Source: Clostridiaceae bacterium
GTDB taxonomy: Bacteria; Bacillota; Clostridia; Saccharofermentanales; Fastidiosipilaceae
Direction: 5' to 3'
NCBI GenBank assembly: GCA_012520525.1
Contig: JAAYOA010000103.1
Location: 1-61,634 of the forward strand
Length of the DNA: 61,634 nt
Part shown: positions 16,411 through 25,809 of the stretch, one piece after another
Numbering within the stretch: the first letter of the stretch is position 1
Layout of the letters: every line of letters starts with the position of its first letter
The notes under the pieces: model-generated
Seen by the model: the letters and a program-made list of their open reading frames with translations, nothing else
What the model was told of the DNA's origin: nothing
Databases searched by the model: none
Program-made: the position numbers and the translations under genes

Positions 16411-17139
16411 TTAGGCCTGGCGAAGTTTAAGGATTTCGTCAAATAATTGGCCAATAGGTTCGGTAATAACCAAATCTGCACTACCCTCACTGCCCGTGCG
16501 ATCCCGGTTGACGATGACCAGCTTGCCATTGCGCTGATATCTAATTAGACCGGCCGCCGGATAGACCGTCAGCGACGTACCGCCGACAATCAACAGATCA
16601 GACTGTTGGATCGCTTGGATAGATTGTTCAAGGACACGTCCATCAAGAGACTCTTGATACAACACGATATCAGGACGCACAGTGCCGTCACACTTCTTGC
16701 ACTTAGGCTCATGGTCCATTTCCCGCACTTCGTCCATCGTATAATTCTCATAACAAGAATCGCAGTAGAACCGACCTCCGTTGCCGTGAAGCTCCAAAAC
16801 CCGCTTGCTGCCGGCTTCCTGGTGCAGTCCATCCACATTTTGTGTAACAACGGCCAACAGTTTACCTTCTTTTTCCAATTCAGCCAACAAATAGTGGGCG
16901 CCATTTGGTTTAATATTTTCCATCATGAAGAATTTGCGATAAAATGCCCAAAACTCTTCAGGTTGCCTCTTCATAAACATCGGTGTAAGGATTGACTCCG
17001 CACCCAAATGTTTCTTATAAATGCCGTGTTCACTGCGGAAGTCGGGCACACCGCTCTCGGTGGATACACCTGCTCCACCAAAAAAAACAATTTTATTCGC
17101 TTCGTCAATTAATTGATTTAATTTTTCTGCTGAATTCAC
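16411..17139 (-). CDS. cobB: NAD-dependent protein deacylase of the sirtuin (Sir2/CobB) family
   Basis: 242 residues from the GTG at 17139, chosen because AAGGAGG (17149-17155) lies 8 bases upstream and inside the longer ATG-started frame. Motifs: GGAGVSTESGVPDFRS (NAD binding), TQNVDGLHQ with catalytic HG in ELHGNGGRF, four zinc cysteines (CDSC, then CKKC), VGGTSLTVYPAAGL and the adenine-site VIVNRD. The family removes acyl groups from lysines using NAD. A and GxGxS features are all intact, so the protein should be active. It lies divergently from the CPBP gene. Confidence 0.95.
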   Translation of the reverse strand: MNSAEKLNQLIDEANKIVFFGGAGVSTESGVPDFRSEHGIYKKHLGAESILTPMFMKRQPEEFWAFYRKFFMMENIKPNGAHYLLAELEKEGKLLAVVTQNVDGLHQEAGSKRVLELHGNGGRFYCDSCYENYTMDEVREMDHEPKCKKCDGTVRPDIVLYQESLDGRVLEQSIQAIQQSDLLIVGGTSLTVYPAAGLIRYQRNGKLVIVNRDRTGSEGSADLVITEPIGQLFDEILKLRQA

Positions 17140-17301
17140 TGAACAAACCTCCTTATAACAAGATTTGAGAATAGACATATATATTATATCTTTTCACAGA
17201 GACACGAATAAATCAAAACTGAGACAGCAATTTGGTATACTGATTTGTATAAAATCGAAAAATATAATGAGCATGCGCTCTTTATTGAGGAGTATAAATA
17301 C

Positions 17302-18750
17302 ATGACAAGATCGCCAGATCTAAATAACGGGAACACCATCAAACCGTTTCCGGTTAATCGGAAAGAGGATCGCAATGGGCAAACTGACATACGAAAGCCG
17401 ACTATTATTCCACAAGGATCTCCGCCAGATCGCCAAACACCCTCAGTCCGGCGTCCGACCATCCGGCCTGTCTTTTCGTCTCGTCAAGAAACCGAATCAG
17501 TCCCCCAAGGCAAGACTACGTCGAGAGGGGACGTGGGGCATCGATCGCCTAATCCGCAAGCCTCAAAAATGGCACCGCAAGTTAAAGAACAAAAAAAGAA
17601 GATGTTATCTAAGGCGGCTGCTCGAACTGTAAATAGTGATGTGCGCCCTCCCAAACTGCGCTCTGTGAAATTAGAAAAACAATTCGAAGCACCAGCTAAA
17701 AAATCGGTCGCTGCCACAGATGAAAAGGATAAGTCTAAAAAAAGTGGCAAACTTGCTCCCCTTGGACTCCTTATTAAGGACGCCACAGGCTTGGCTTGTC
17801 TCATCCTCGCAGCGGTTATATTTGGTCTGCAACTTTTTTGGCCTCACCTGCCACTGTTTAACTGGGGATTGTCGTCCAGCGGATTGACGAATTACGTATT
17901 ATATAAGTTCATTTATTTTTTACTAGGCATATTTTTGCCAATTGTATTATTTAGTCGCATATATAAAATCGATCCGACACATATTATGGGCAGTGGTAAA
18001 ACCAATCGTCAGAATGTCATTCAAGGTCTTCTGACGGGTCTCATCGCCGCTATTTTTCTCCGAGGAGTACACAACGTATTGGTTTATGCAATGACGCGAA
18101 ATGGCATGATCATCAAGGAAAATATCACCCCGGTCTATCCGGATCTCAAACATCCGATTGCAGTTATTCCTGTCGTTTTATTTAGTATTCTCCTGCCCAC
18201 AATTCTCGATGAATTATTGTTTAGAGGAATCATCCAGACGGGATTATCTCAAGGTGGTCATCCGGTCTGGGGAATCTTTGGCAGTGCTTTAATTTATATG
18301 TTGGCTCAAGAGCAGACCGTCCGCTGGGTCGTACCTTTGGGCGTTGCCCTGCTGACCGCCCGCATCCGCTATATTTATGACGATATTAAATTAGCTATGG
18401 TACTAAATTGTGCTATTCGAACAATGCTGACAGTGCTTCAAATCGTCATACCGCGCTTCGATTCTAATCACGTCCTGCTACAATTGACGGACAACAAGGC
18501 TCAATTTTACATCAGTCTGTTTGCTGTCCTCATCGGCGTCATTGTGCTGTGGTTCCAGTGGAGTTCTCTGGAAAAGCGCGCACCCTACGGTTGGCGTCCC
18601 AAGCGGATTACCCGCAGCCAAGCCTACATCCGCTCTGTTCACCCTTTGTATAAGCAAGAGAAAAAATTCATTTTGCGCACCCTGCCTTGGGGGTACGTAG
18701 CTGCCATTCTAATTATGTGCATGGGTATGTTGTTGCAGATTTCTGAATAA
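17302..18750 (+). CDS. CPBP-family intramembrane protease-like protein with degenerate motifs
   Basis: 482 residues from the ATG at 17302 (MTRSPDL), which has GAGGAG 9 bases upstream; the frame extends 19 codons earlier without one. The first 140 residues are a hydrophilic, Lys/Arg/Pro-rich cytoplasmic arm. After this come about eight hydrophobic helices. The CPBP (Abi/CAAX protease-like) core is recognizable at LDELLFRGIIQTGL, but the second motif reads YMLAQ rather than FxxxH, and the HxxxN position reads AMVLN. Two histidine ligands therefore appear to be missing, so protease activity is doubtful. It may be a scaffold or a binding protein. A possible structured RNA follows. Confidence 0.82.
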   Translation: MTRSPDLNNGNTIKPFPVNRKEDRNGQTDIRKPTIIPQGSPPDRQTPSVRRPTIRPVFSSRQETESVPQGKTTSRGDVGHRSPNPQASKMAPQVKEQKKKMLSKAAARTVNSDVRPPKLRSVKLEKQFEAPAKKSVAATDEKDKSKKSGKLAPLGLLIKDATGLACLILAAVIFGLQLFWPHLPLFNWGLSSSGLTNYVLYKFIYFLLGIFLPIVLFSRIYKIDPTHIMGSGKTNRQNVIQGLLTGLIAAIFLRGVHNVLVYAMTRNGMIIKENITPVYPDLKHPIAVIPVVLFSILLPTILDELLFRGIIQTGLSQGGHPVWGIFGSALIYMLAQEQTVRWVVPLGVALLTARIRYIYDDIKLAMVLNCAIRTMLTVLQIVIPRFDSNHVLLQLTDNKAQFYISLFAVLIGVIVLWFQWSSLEKRAPYGWRPKRITRSQAYIRSVHPLYKQEKKFILRTLPWGYVAAILIMCMGMLLQISE

Positions 18751-18852
18751 AGAGCCACTTCTGTGATCTGCTGTGCAGCATGGTTGTCATTTTATAAACT
18801 ATAACCATCTATAGTTCAACCAGCGAAGACAAGCTTAACACGAGGTGGCTCT
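18751..18852 (+). ncRNA. Candidate three-way-junction RNA element after the CPBP gene
   Basis: An 8-bp closing helix AGAGCCAC (18751-18758) / GTGGCTCT (18845-18852) encloses two hairpins: TGCT-N4-AGCA (18769-18780), and TGGTTG (18781-18786) / CAACCA (18817-18822) extended by AACTATA / TATAGTT (18797-18803 / 18810-18816). Every helix is exactly complementary. It starts right after the CPBP stop codon. It could be a 3' UTR structure, a long terminator or a small RNA; strand is uncertain. Confidence 0.4.
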
Positions 18853-18961
18853 ACTTATTTACTCTATTAAATTTTGCTTTAATCACCAATGCTTGGAAAA
18901 ATATAATTTGAATAAGTGTAATTAGTAATGACTATAATAGCGAAATGTGACGAATTCTGCG

Positions 18962-20344
18962 TCACATCTCACCGTGCTTCTTACCGCGGCGGCGTATAAA
19001 GGAACCAGCTTCTACCACTTTTCCTTCAGGCAAAGTCATCTCAAAAATCTGTTGAGGATGGGGACAACTCATGACGTGTTCTCCGTCCTCGTCAAACAAA
19101 TCTGTCACTTCCATGGAAAAATTCTCGCCATGGGGGGTGACGAACTCTACCTCTTCGCCGACCATCAACTTATTGCGCTGTTCACAGCGCAGGCGATCCT
19201 TGTCCACCATTTCCAAGGCAATTGCCACCACAGTGGCTTGAATATTGCGGGCTCGATTCTTAGCAATCTTGGCATCTTCTAAAGGATGATTAAAATAGAA
19301 TCCAGTATCATAATCCCGGTGAACCATGGACATCAATTCCTCACGCCATTCGGGTCGCACCTGCATAGCATCGCCTTCCCTAACCCAAGTGTCCACAGCT
19401 TGTCGGTAGGTCTTTGTTACGATTCCTACATAATATGCCCCTTTCATGCGACCTTCTATCTTAAAGCTATTAATGCCAGCATTAATTAAGGCAGGGATGT
19501 GGTCAATCATGCAGATGTCGCGGGAACTAAACATAAAACTTCCCGTTTCATCTTGTTCAACTTGCCAGGTAAAAGGCTCGCCGGTACCATCTTCAGCGTC
19601 CTTTAACCTACCGGTCTCAGTAACATGATAAGACCAGCGACAGGGCTGGGCACAGGCGCCACGGTTGGCATCTCTGCCCGTTGCAATATTTGATAATAGA
19701 CACCTTCCCGACCAAGCCATGCACATGGCGCCGTGGACAAATCCTTCCAGTGTCATATCAGGAGGAATGTTCTGGCGAATCACTGCAATTTCTTTTAGCG
19801 ATAATTCCCGGGCTAAAATGATGCGCCGTGCACCAGCCTCATACCAAAAGTTACAGGCCTCCTGATTGGTCACTGATGCTTGAGTACTAATATTTACATC
19901 TATATCTGGGGCATATTGTTTGACGATTCTAAAGATGCCTGGATCGGACACGATGACCCCATCAGCCCCACAATGATCTACATACTCTACAATCGGCGGC
20001 AACTGATCAATATCACTTGGATGGGCGAGAATATTGATTGTGACATAGACCCGTACGCCGTGGCGGTGAGCATAGTCTATGGCCTCTGCTAGCTCTTCTT
20101 TGGCAAAATTACCGGCAAAAGCTCGTAAACCGAATTGATGTGCCGCTAAATAGACAGCATCGGCGCCGTAAAGCACAGCAGCTTTCAATTTTTCGTAGTT
20201 GCCTGCCGGAGAAAGAATTTCTGGTATATCGTTGTCAGCACGGGGCGGGAGCGGTGTATTGGGGCGATAATACTGGGATCGCTCTGCCTGCCAAGGAGTC
20301 AATTGAATGGTAATCTCTGTCAAAATAATCTCCTTTAAATCCAT
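18962..20344 (-). CDS. trhP: U32-family tRNA hydroxylation protein (TrhP-like)
   Basis: 460 residues. The TIM-barrel half starts ILSPAGNYEKLKAAVLYGADAVYLA and contains DGVIVSDPGIFRIV, then the U32 signature EGFVHGAMCMAWSGRCLLSN (about 206-225) and GACAQPCRWSYH. Four conserved cysteines here may hold an iron-sulfur cluster. KIEGRMKGAYYVGIVTKTYR follows and a C-terminal beta domain ends the protein. TrhP with prephenate hydroxylates uridine 34 of certain tRNAs; older annotations call this a collagenase-like peptidase. It lies only 5 bases behind the deacetylase gene, and the two probably share a transcript. Confidence 0.9.
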   Translation of the reverse strand: MDLKEIILTEITIQLTPWQAERSQYYRPNTPLPPRADNDIPEILSPAGNYEKLKAAVLYGADAVYLAAHQFGLRAFAGNFAKEELAEAIDYAHRHGVRVYVTINILAHPSDIDQLPPIVEYVDHCGADGVIVSDPGIFRIVKQYAPDIDVNISTQASVTNQEACNFWYEAGARRIILARELSLKEIAVIRQNIPPDMTLEGFVHGAMCMAWSGRCLLSNIATGRDANRGACAQPCRWSYHVTETGRLKDAEDGTGEPFTWQVEQDETGSFMFSSRDICMIDHIPALINAGINSFKIEGRMKGAYYVGIVTKTYRQAVDTWVREGDAMQVRPEWREELMSMVHRDYDTGFYFNHPLEDAKIAKNRARNIQATVVAIALEMVDKDRLRCEQRNKLMVGEEVEFVTPHGENFSMEVTDLFDEDGEHVMSCPHPQQIFEMTLPEGKVVEAGSFIRRRGKKHGEM

Positions 20345-20349
20345 CGAAC

Positions 20350-21687
20350 TTAGGGAAGCTGGATCGGTTCACCTTCGAAAATATACATCTCTTCATAGCT
20401 GTCCTCACCATTGGCTGCGGCAATCGCAGTCATCATGTCGATGGGATCTTCCGAAGGATAAAGATTCGTAGCGATGTCCCACAACGTGTCATTTTCCTTT
20501 ACGACATATGTCCCAGAAGATAAAGCATCATCTGACGAACTGTCTTCTTGGGGAACTTCCTCGGCGGGAGATTCTTCGTAGGACGAGTCCTCGACCTCGG
20601 CAGTTGTCTCTGGAGGTTGTGTCTCTGTCTCAGCGACTGTTTCTGCAGTTGTCACAACAGGAGTTTCCGGAGTCTCTATTTCGCCTGGCTGGGGTTCTGA
20701 GTCGCCAGCCGCACTACTGGTTCGACCCTCAATTTCATCTAATTCATCTAGCAGCGAGCCGATTGTATAGCCTTCTGCGCGAATTCTGTCTACCAGTTCG
20801 CCTAAGATTTGAGCATTCGTTCTAGAATTGGCATGGAGCAACAAAACAGAACCATCATGAAGCTGTCCCATAATTTTGTCCATTGCCTCATCAGGATCAG
20901 GTTGTTCATCTGCTACCCAGTCTCTGTAAGCAAAACTCCAGAACACATCGTAATAACCTAGATCTCTCGCTACCGCCAGAGCTCTTTCGCTATAACCACC
21001 TTCCGGAGGTCTAAAGAATGGAGCAAAATCCTCTCCTGTCAAATTGCGGAAAGTCTCATTGGCGCCATTAATTTCTTCGATGTAACCGGCAACTCCCTCT
21101 TCTTCCAAACACTTTGGACCATTCTTATGCCAGACGCTGTGGTTGCAGACGATATGACCTTCATCTACCATGCGCTGGACAAGTTCTGATTCATCTTCAA
21201 TATAGCCAGCAGTAATAAAGAAATGTATTTTAAAATCTTTCTCCTTCGCTGTATCTAATATGAGAGGGGTAGCGCCTTCCATTTCATAACCTTCATCCAT
21301 TGTGATATAGACCTGTTTTTTGCCTGCAGGTCGCTGCCAAATCCCGTCATATTTGCTGATCAAAGCAGCTATGTCATCATCGATACCTGCCCTAACCCCT
21401 TCGTACAGAGGCTCGGGAACGCGATACCACCAACTCATTGGTTCATTTGATAGATCAGCGTAACGTTCATCTGTCATGTCCTCGATAGGCAGTCTGGTCG
21501 ACAGCCCTGGTTCTGTGGGTACAGTCGTTTCAACAGTCGTCGTCTCTGTCGTTGAGGTTGTGGATGAATTCACTACAGTTTCATCGGTCTGATCCTTTTC
21601 ACAGGCGCTAAGCAGCAAAACACTGCTTAGTCCAAATATCAAGGTCAACGCTAAAATTTTGACCCTAGATTTAAGTGAGCTACCCAT
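20350..21687 (-). CDS. PdaA-like polysaccharide deacetylase lipoprotein with C-terminal LysM
   Basis: 445 residues. The signal peptide ends in the lipobox LLSAC (Cys about 29). A Thr/Glu-rich linker leads to a NodB-type domain: QVYITMDEGYEM (about 125), HIVCNHSVWH (metal His pair, about 180), FRPPEGGYSER and SVLLLHANS. The family DD (or DN in PdaA) is DE here. A second Thr/Glu/Pro-rich linker precedes a LysM-like end: YVVKENDTLWDIATNLYP. It probably de-N-acetylates peptidoglycan outside the membrane; PdaA acts on muramic acid residues. AGGAAGG lies upstream of the ATG. The TrhP gene follows 5 bases later. Confidence 0.88.
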   Translation of the reverse strand: MGSSLKSRVKILALTLIFGLSSVLLLSACEKDQTDETVVNSSTTSTTETTTVETTVPTEPGLSTRLPIEDMTDERYADLSNEPMSWWYRVPEPLYEGVRAGIDDDIAALISKYDGIWQRPAGKKQVYITMDEGYEMEGATPLILDTAKEKDFKIHFFITAGYIEDESELVQRMVDEGHIVCNHSVWHKNGPKCLEEEGVAGYIEEINGANETFRNLTGEDFAPFFRPPEGGYSERALAVARDLGYYDVFWSFAYRDWVADEQPDPDEAMDKIMGQLHDGSVLLLHANSRTNAQILGELVDRIRAEGYTIGSLLDELDEIEGRTSSAAGDSEPQPGEIETPETPVVTTAETVAETETQPPETTAEVEDSSYEESPAEEVPQEDSSSDDALSSGTYVVKENDTLWDIATNLYPSEDPIDMMTAIAAANGEDSYEEMYIFEGEPIQLP

Positions 21688-21970
21688 GGATGCACACCTA
21701 CCTTCCTTGCTTTTCTATGTTGCTATTAAATTATTCTTAAGCTGATGTTAACTTCTTAAGTTTATCAAATAAAAACATATTTGCGAAATTTGTCTGTCAC
21801 AGTTTAAAACTTACTCGTCGCATTTTAAATACTGAAAATCTATCATTTAAGATCTTCTTTAAAAATAAAATCCCCGCTAAATCAGCTGTAACGAGGAATT
21901 GCTGATGTTCAATTTATAATAATACGGCAGCGCAAGGACAAACTTCAAAAGTCCTCCTGCCAATTCATAT

Positions 21971-22894
21971 TTAGCGCCGATCTTTAGCAGCAACCAATGC
22001 CTGAACTTCCTTCTGGTCAAAATGATAATGACTATTGCAAAAATGACATTCCAGATTGATGCCGTTAGAATCTTCGGCCAGTTCGATTAAGTCTGCCTTA
22101 CCAATTGCCAATAAATTCCGCTCCATGCGCTCTCGAGAACAGGGACAGCAAAAGCCGATGGGACGCTGCTCTAAATATTTAAGATTTTTATCACCAAAAA
22201 ATAAGTCGAGAAGCTGAGATGCCGTAAAACCTTGTTGCAACCAAAACGTAACGTCGGGAAAACCAGCCGCCCGCCTTTCTATGTAATTTACGTCTTCCTC
22301 AGTGTATCCCGGCAACAATTGAATGAGCAGACCGCCGGCACATACAACACCTGTCTCATTGACTAAAACACCGGCGGCTAAAACACTGGGAATTTGTTCC
22401 GAAGCAGCTAAATAATAGGCCAAGTCTTCGGCAATTTCACCGGATATTAAATCTACTGTGCCGGAATAGGGCTCCCTCACCCCCAGGTTTTTGACGACAG
22501 TCAGGGATCCTGCTCCCACGGCATCGCGGAAGTGAATTTTACCATCTTCAGGACGGGGTTCTAAACTGACGCGGGGATTAAAGGCGTATCCGCGCACATA
22601 GCTGGTGGGTTCAGCCGCTACCACCATCCCTCCCAATGGTCCGTCGCAGCGCAATGTAATAGACATTGAAGCATCATCATTTTTAAGATCTCCGGCCATC
22701 AGTTGGGCGCCTATGGCAAAGAGTCCTAGGGCGATGGTACTAATCGGGGAAAGGTCGTGTACCCGCATCAGATCCGTGACTGTCTGAGTGCTTTGCACCG
22801 CAATCCCTCGCATGCGACCAGAAAAAGCTGTGGCGATGACCAATTCATCTTTTATTTGGTGGGTTATAGCTTCAGGTTTTAGATCTGCTATCAT
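21971..22894 (-). CDS. hslO: Hsp33 redox-regulated chaperone
   Basis: 307 residues from the ATG at 22894 (MIADLKPEAI); ATAAGGAG lies upstream and inside a 13-codon longer frame. Family features: IATAFSGRMRGIAVQSTQTV, DLMRVHDLSPISTIALG, GPLGGMVVAAEP, and the C-terminal zinc switch with CxC (GFCCPCSRERM, about 254-264) and CHFC (about 285-288). Oxidation of these cysteines releases zinc and turns on holdase activity in the cytoplasm. It is the third gene of a transcript starting with the S41 protease, 23 bases behind the methyltransferase stop. Confidence 0.95.
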   Translation of the reverse strand: MIADLKPEAITHQIKDELVIATAFSGRMRGIAVQSTQTVTDLMRVHDLSPISTIALGLFAIGAQLMAGDLKNDDASMSITLRCDGPLGGMVVAAEPTSYVRGYAFNPRVSLEPRPEDGKIHFRDAVGAGSLTVVKNLGVREPYSGTVDLISGEIAEDLAYYLAASEQIPSVLAAGVLVNETGVVCAGGLLIQLLPGYTEEDVNYIERRAAGFPDVTFWLQQGFTASQLLDLFFGDKNLKYLEQRPIGFCCPCSRERMERNLLAIGKADLIELAEDSNGINLECHFCNSHYHFDQKEVQALVAAKDRR

Positions 22895-22917
22895 TTCTAG
22901 TAATCTCCTTATACATT

Positions 22918-23829
22918 CTATTCGCTTATACACTCACTATCGGGTATAGGTTTTCCAGAACGCGCCACAAAAAAAACCCTTTCTGTCCCACCAATATTCT
23001 CGGAAACAGCTGTGGTCTTTGGATTTATAGCAGTTTCTGAACTTCTCAGAATTCTAAGATCAGCTGCCCTATCCAGACTTGCAGCCAACTCAGGAGCTCC
23101 AGAAATCCCCACATCGCCGTGAATTGTTAGATCGATAAAGCCGGCTTCTGTTAATAAATTACTGATCTGTTCCAGCGAATAATAGCGCTCTTTAATCGTC
23201 ACATCCTCCCGAACATACAGACCGTCCTCTGTTGCTTCAAACAACGTAATCTCCGAACGACTTAAAGTCGTCTCTGGAAAATAAGCATTCTGCCATAGCA
23301 AGGCGTAGTCATCAGAAATTTCAAAAAATTCGGCATTGCCTAACACTTCGGCGAAATGAAACTCTGTCGCTAAATCAAAAATAAGTACACCGCCAGGATG
23401 CAGATAAGTAGCACAGTGGGCAAAAAACTTGCGCAGTCGGTCTATGTCGATAATATGATTGACAGTATCAAGTAGGCAGGTAATTAAATCTACTGTGCCG
23501 TATAACTCAAACTCGCACATATCCTGAAGCAGAAGCAACGGCTTGATCCCTGCCTCCGACAAATTGAACATGGCCTGCTCCAACATTAAAGGTGAGATAT
23601 CCACTCCTATAATGTCGTAGCCGAGGGGTACAAACCCCGCCGTCATGCGCCCTGTACCGCAACCCAAATCAAGGAGCAGCGGACGCCCCCCTTCACCTTG
23701 GTTGGTGTGTGGCAACCGCTGCTCTAAGTGTAGTTGATGAATATATTCGGCCCACGCCAAAGGGTCCAGGTCAGCCTGGAAGCGGTCGTAGATCGCATTG
23801 AGTCGGTCATAGGCCGGTCGGTCATCCAT
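22918..23829 (-). CDS. Class I SAM-dependent methyltransferase of unknown target
   Basis: 303 residues. SAM motif LLLDLGCGTGRMTAGFV (about 51-67), GVDISPLMLEQA, then TCLLDTVNHI (motif corresponding to the active-site region) and HPGGVLIFDLATEFHF. This matches a Clostridia/Bacillus family of small-molecule-type methyltransferases without a known substrate. An extra C-terminal 50 residues carry no motif. The start is 4 bases behind the S41 stop, so translation is probably coupled. The neighbours (protease, Hsp33) do not indicate a substrate. Confidence 0.85.
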   Translation of the reverse strand: MDDRPAYDRLNAIYDRFQADLDPLAWAEYIHQLHLEQRLPHTNQGEGGRPLLLDLGCGTGRMTAGFVPLGYDIIGVDISPLMLEQAMFNLSEAGIKPLLLLQDMCEFELYGTVDLITCLLDTVNHIIDIDRLRKFFAHCATYLHPGGVLIFDLATEFHFAEVLGNAEFFEISDDYALLWQNAYFPETTLSRSEITLFEATEDGLYVREDVTIKERYYSLEQISNLLTEAGFIDLTIHGDVGISGAPELAASLDRAADLRILRSSETAINPKTTAVSENIGGTERVFFVARSGKPIPDSECISE

Positions 23830-23833
23830 AGTG

Positions 23834-25657
23834 TTATTGGTCTTTCAAATAGTTTATAGCTTCTTGCAGTTGATTGTCTTCATCTTGAGGTATTCGTGAT
23901 ATAGGCAGTTTGGCAAGTTCAGAATCCAGTATAACCTCTTTGTCAGGTTCGATTCCCACATCTTCGACAGCGTCACCTTTAGGCAAGAAATATTGGAAGA
24001 CTGTGATATTCACAGCCGATCCGTCATTTAGGGGTAGCAGCATGGTGCCTGTTCCTTTGCCGTAGGTTTTTTCGCCAATTAAATATGCTTTGCCCAAATC
24101 CCTCAAACAGCCAGAGAAAAGTTCCGAGGCACTCGCTGAGTTTTCATTCACTAGGATGGCATAAGTCATGTCTTCTGGAACACCCATACTGGCATCGGAA
24201 TACCACTTCTCGGTATACTTTTCGCCATCACTGCGACCTTCCACCGTGACCAATGTCGCTTTGGGCAGTAAAAAGTCCAGCATATCGCTGACTGTCTGGG
24301 CGCTGCCGCCGGGATTGTTGCGCAGGTCAAAGACAACTTTCTTCGCACCCTGGTCGATCAAACTTTCCATGCTTTCTTCAAACTCTGGAGCTAAATCATT
24401 GGTAAAGGAATCGATCCATAAGTAGCCGATATCGTCGGTCAGCATTTTTGTCCGAATAATCTCTTGATCGATGATGGCTCGAGTGATATCTAAATCAAAG
24501 TTACGGTCTTCCGAAGGGCGGTACATTGATATCGTAACTGATGTGCCAGGTTCCCCTCTGACTATCAGACTTAATTCAAAAGCCGTTGTTCCTTCTTTTA
24601 TGGGATCACCGTCAATCGCTGTAAAGACGTCGCCAATCTGAATGCCAGCCATTTCCGCCGGTCCATTCGGATGCAGATCACTAACGACGACTTGATTGTT
24701 TGGGTCAACTTGAATCGTTGCTCCGATACCTGCATAACGACCTGTATCGGACTCCAAGCTCATATCGTATTCCTCTGGAGACATGTAATAGGTATGTGGA
24801 CTGTCCATCATCTCGGGCAGACCTTTGGCCATTGCTTCGACAATTTCGCTCTCACTTAGCTCAATGTAATATTCGCTCTGCAATAAGCTGATAATCTGCT
24901 CCAACTTATGGACCGCGACAACCGTCTCGTGATCAGTGCTGTCGGTAACAATGTGAATCGTACTGTCCCCGCCAATAGAAGAGCCGATCATGCGCCTGAA
25001 GAGATCATCAATTTCTCCCTCTATGTCTCGGCTGTCAAAGTTTTCGTACGAAGGTTTCTCAAACTCTTCCAATATATTGGGCAAGGTTTGGCGCGGTTGA
25101 CTCCAATAACCTGATATAAAAAGAGTCAGGGGGATCGTAACAAGCATAACGATAACACCTGTCAAGATACAGGCAAGCAGAGTACCTATGCCTTTTTGTT
25201 TGGGCGGTTGATATTGCGGGTTTACCGGCTGGTCCTGACTTCCATAATTTGTCGCAGAAGTAGGTGTGAAGTTCCGTCCACCTTCTCCTTGATTGCGAAA
25301 AGGCGGATAACCTGTTGTATTGTGTCCACCGTGGTATAAACTCTCTTGATAGCCTGCCGGGCTGGCATGATTGCCCGCAAATGTATCAGCAGGCGAAGCG
25401 GGGGGAACAAAATTAACATCTGGGTGAATGTGAGTTGCGCCGTACTGCCCATAATTCACCTTCTGCTGCACATAATCAGCGCCGGGATGACCGTAGTTGA
25501 CACTGGACTGACCCGTCGTTTTGTCGGCGAAATATTCATCGTCCTTTGCAATGGGCGGAGCAACCTTTCGATGATCTTCAGATCCTGTTAAAAAATTCCT
25601 TTGATTCGACGGATCATCGTCGCCGAACCGTTGATTCCTATCATTAAAGTCTGTCAT
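23834..25657 (-). CDS. S41-family C-terminal processing protease with long N-terminal arm
   Basis: 607 residues. About 155 N-terminal residues are hydrophilic and low in complexity (repeated VNYG, Gln/Asn/Gly/Pro-rich), with no signal peptide. One membrane helix follows (TLLACILTGVIVMLVTIPLTLF, about 158-179), so the rest is outside. A PDZ domain (GIGATIQVDPNNQVVVSD to IDGDPIKEG, about 315-360) precedes the S41 fold: FDLRNNPGGSAQTV, catalytic Ser in ENSASASELFSG (about 508) and Lys in GEKTYGKGTG (about 533). Usual family length is 400-500; the excess is the arm. It is the first gene of the transcript with the methyltransferase and Hsp33. Confidence 0.93.
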   Translation of the reverse strand: MTDFNDRNQRFGDDDPSNQRNFLTGSEDHRKVAPPIAKDDEYFADKTTGQSSVNYGHPGADYVQQKVNYGQYGATHIHPDVNFVPPASPADTFAGNHASPAGYQESLYHGGHNTTGYPPFRNQGEGGRNFTPTSATNYGSQDQPVNPQYQPPKQKGIGTLLACILTGVIVMLVTIPLTLFISGYWSQPRQTLPNILEEFEKPSYENFDSRDIEGEIDDLFRRMIGSSIGGDSTIHIVTDSTDHETVVAVHKLEQIISLLQSEYYIELSESEIVEAMAKGLPEMMDSPHTYYMSPEEYDMSLESDTGRYAGIGATIQVDPNNQVVVSDLHPNGPAEMAGIQIGDVFTAIDGDPIKEGTTAFELSLIVRGEPGTSVTISMYRPSEDRNFDLDITRAIIDQEIIRTKMLTDDIGYLWIDSFTNDLAPEFEESMESLIDQGAKKVVFDLRNNPGGSAQTVSDMLDFLLPKATLVTVEGRSDGEKYTEKWYSDASMGVPEDMTYAILVNENSASASELFSGCLRDLGKAYLIGEKTYGKGTGTMLLPLNDGSAVNITVFQYFLPKGDAVEDVGIEPDKEVILDSELAKLPISRIPQDEDNQLQEAINYLKDQ

Positions 25658-25670
25658 TTTAAAGCCTCCA

Positions 25671-25702
25671 AAAAAAAGAGCAACACAGTTGTGTATTGCT
25701 CT
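25671..25702 (-). terminator. Terminator between the M23 hydrolase and S41 genes
   Basis: Minus strand: AGAGCAA / TTGCTCT with an inner ACACA-type helix and a T7 run (25671-25677). It ends the M23 transcript and lies only a few bases upstream of the S41 ribosome-binding site (GGAGG at 25666-25670 region). TATAAT (minus strand, about 25703-25708) sits on its upstream edge and could be a -10 box. Confidence 0.7.
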
Positions 25703-25809
25703 ATTATACGTTTAATTTTTTAAAGCTTCGACATATCCAATGCCTTTTAATAAACAATTAAAATTTTTGCCTAACATGAGCCATAATTTAATCATTTATA
25801 GATGACCAT

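Noticed and set aside
18751-18852. tRNA-like or selenocysteine tRNA fold
   Set aside because: Closing stem and length suggested it, but there is no T-arm sequence next to the 3' acceptor strand.
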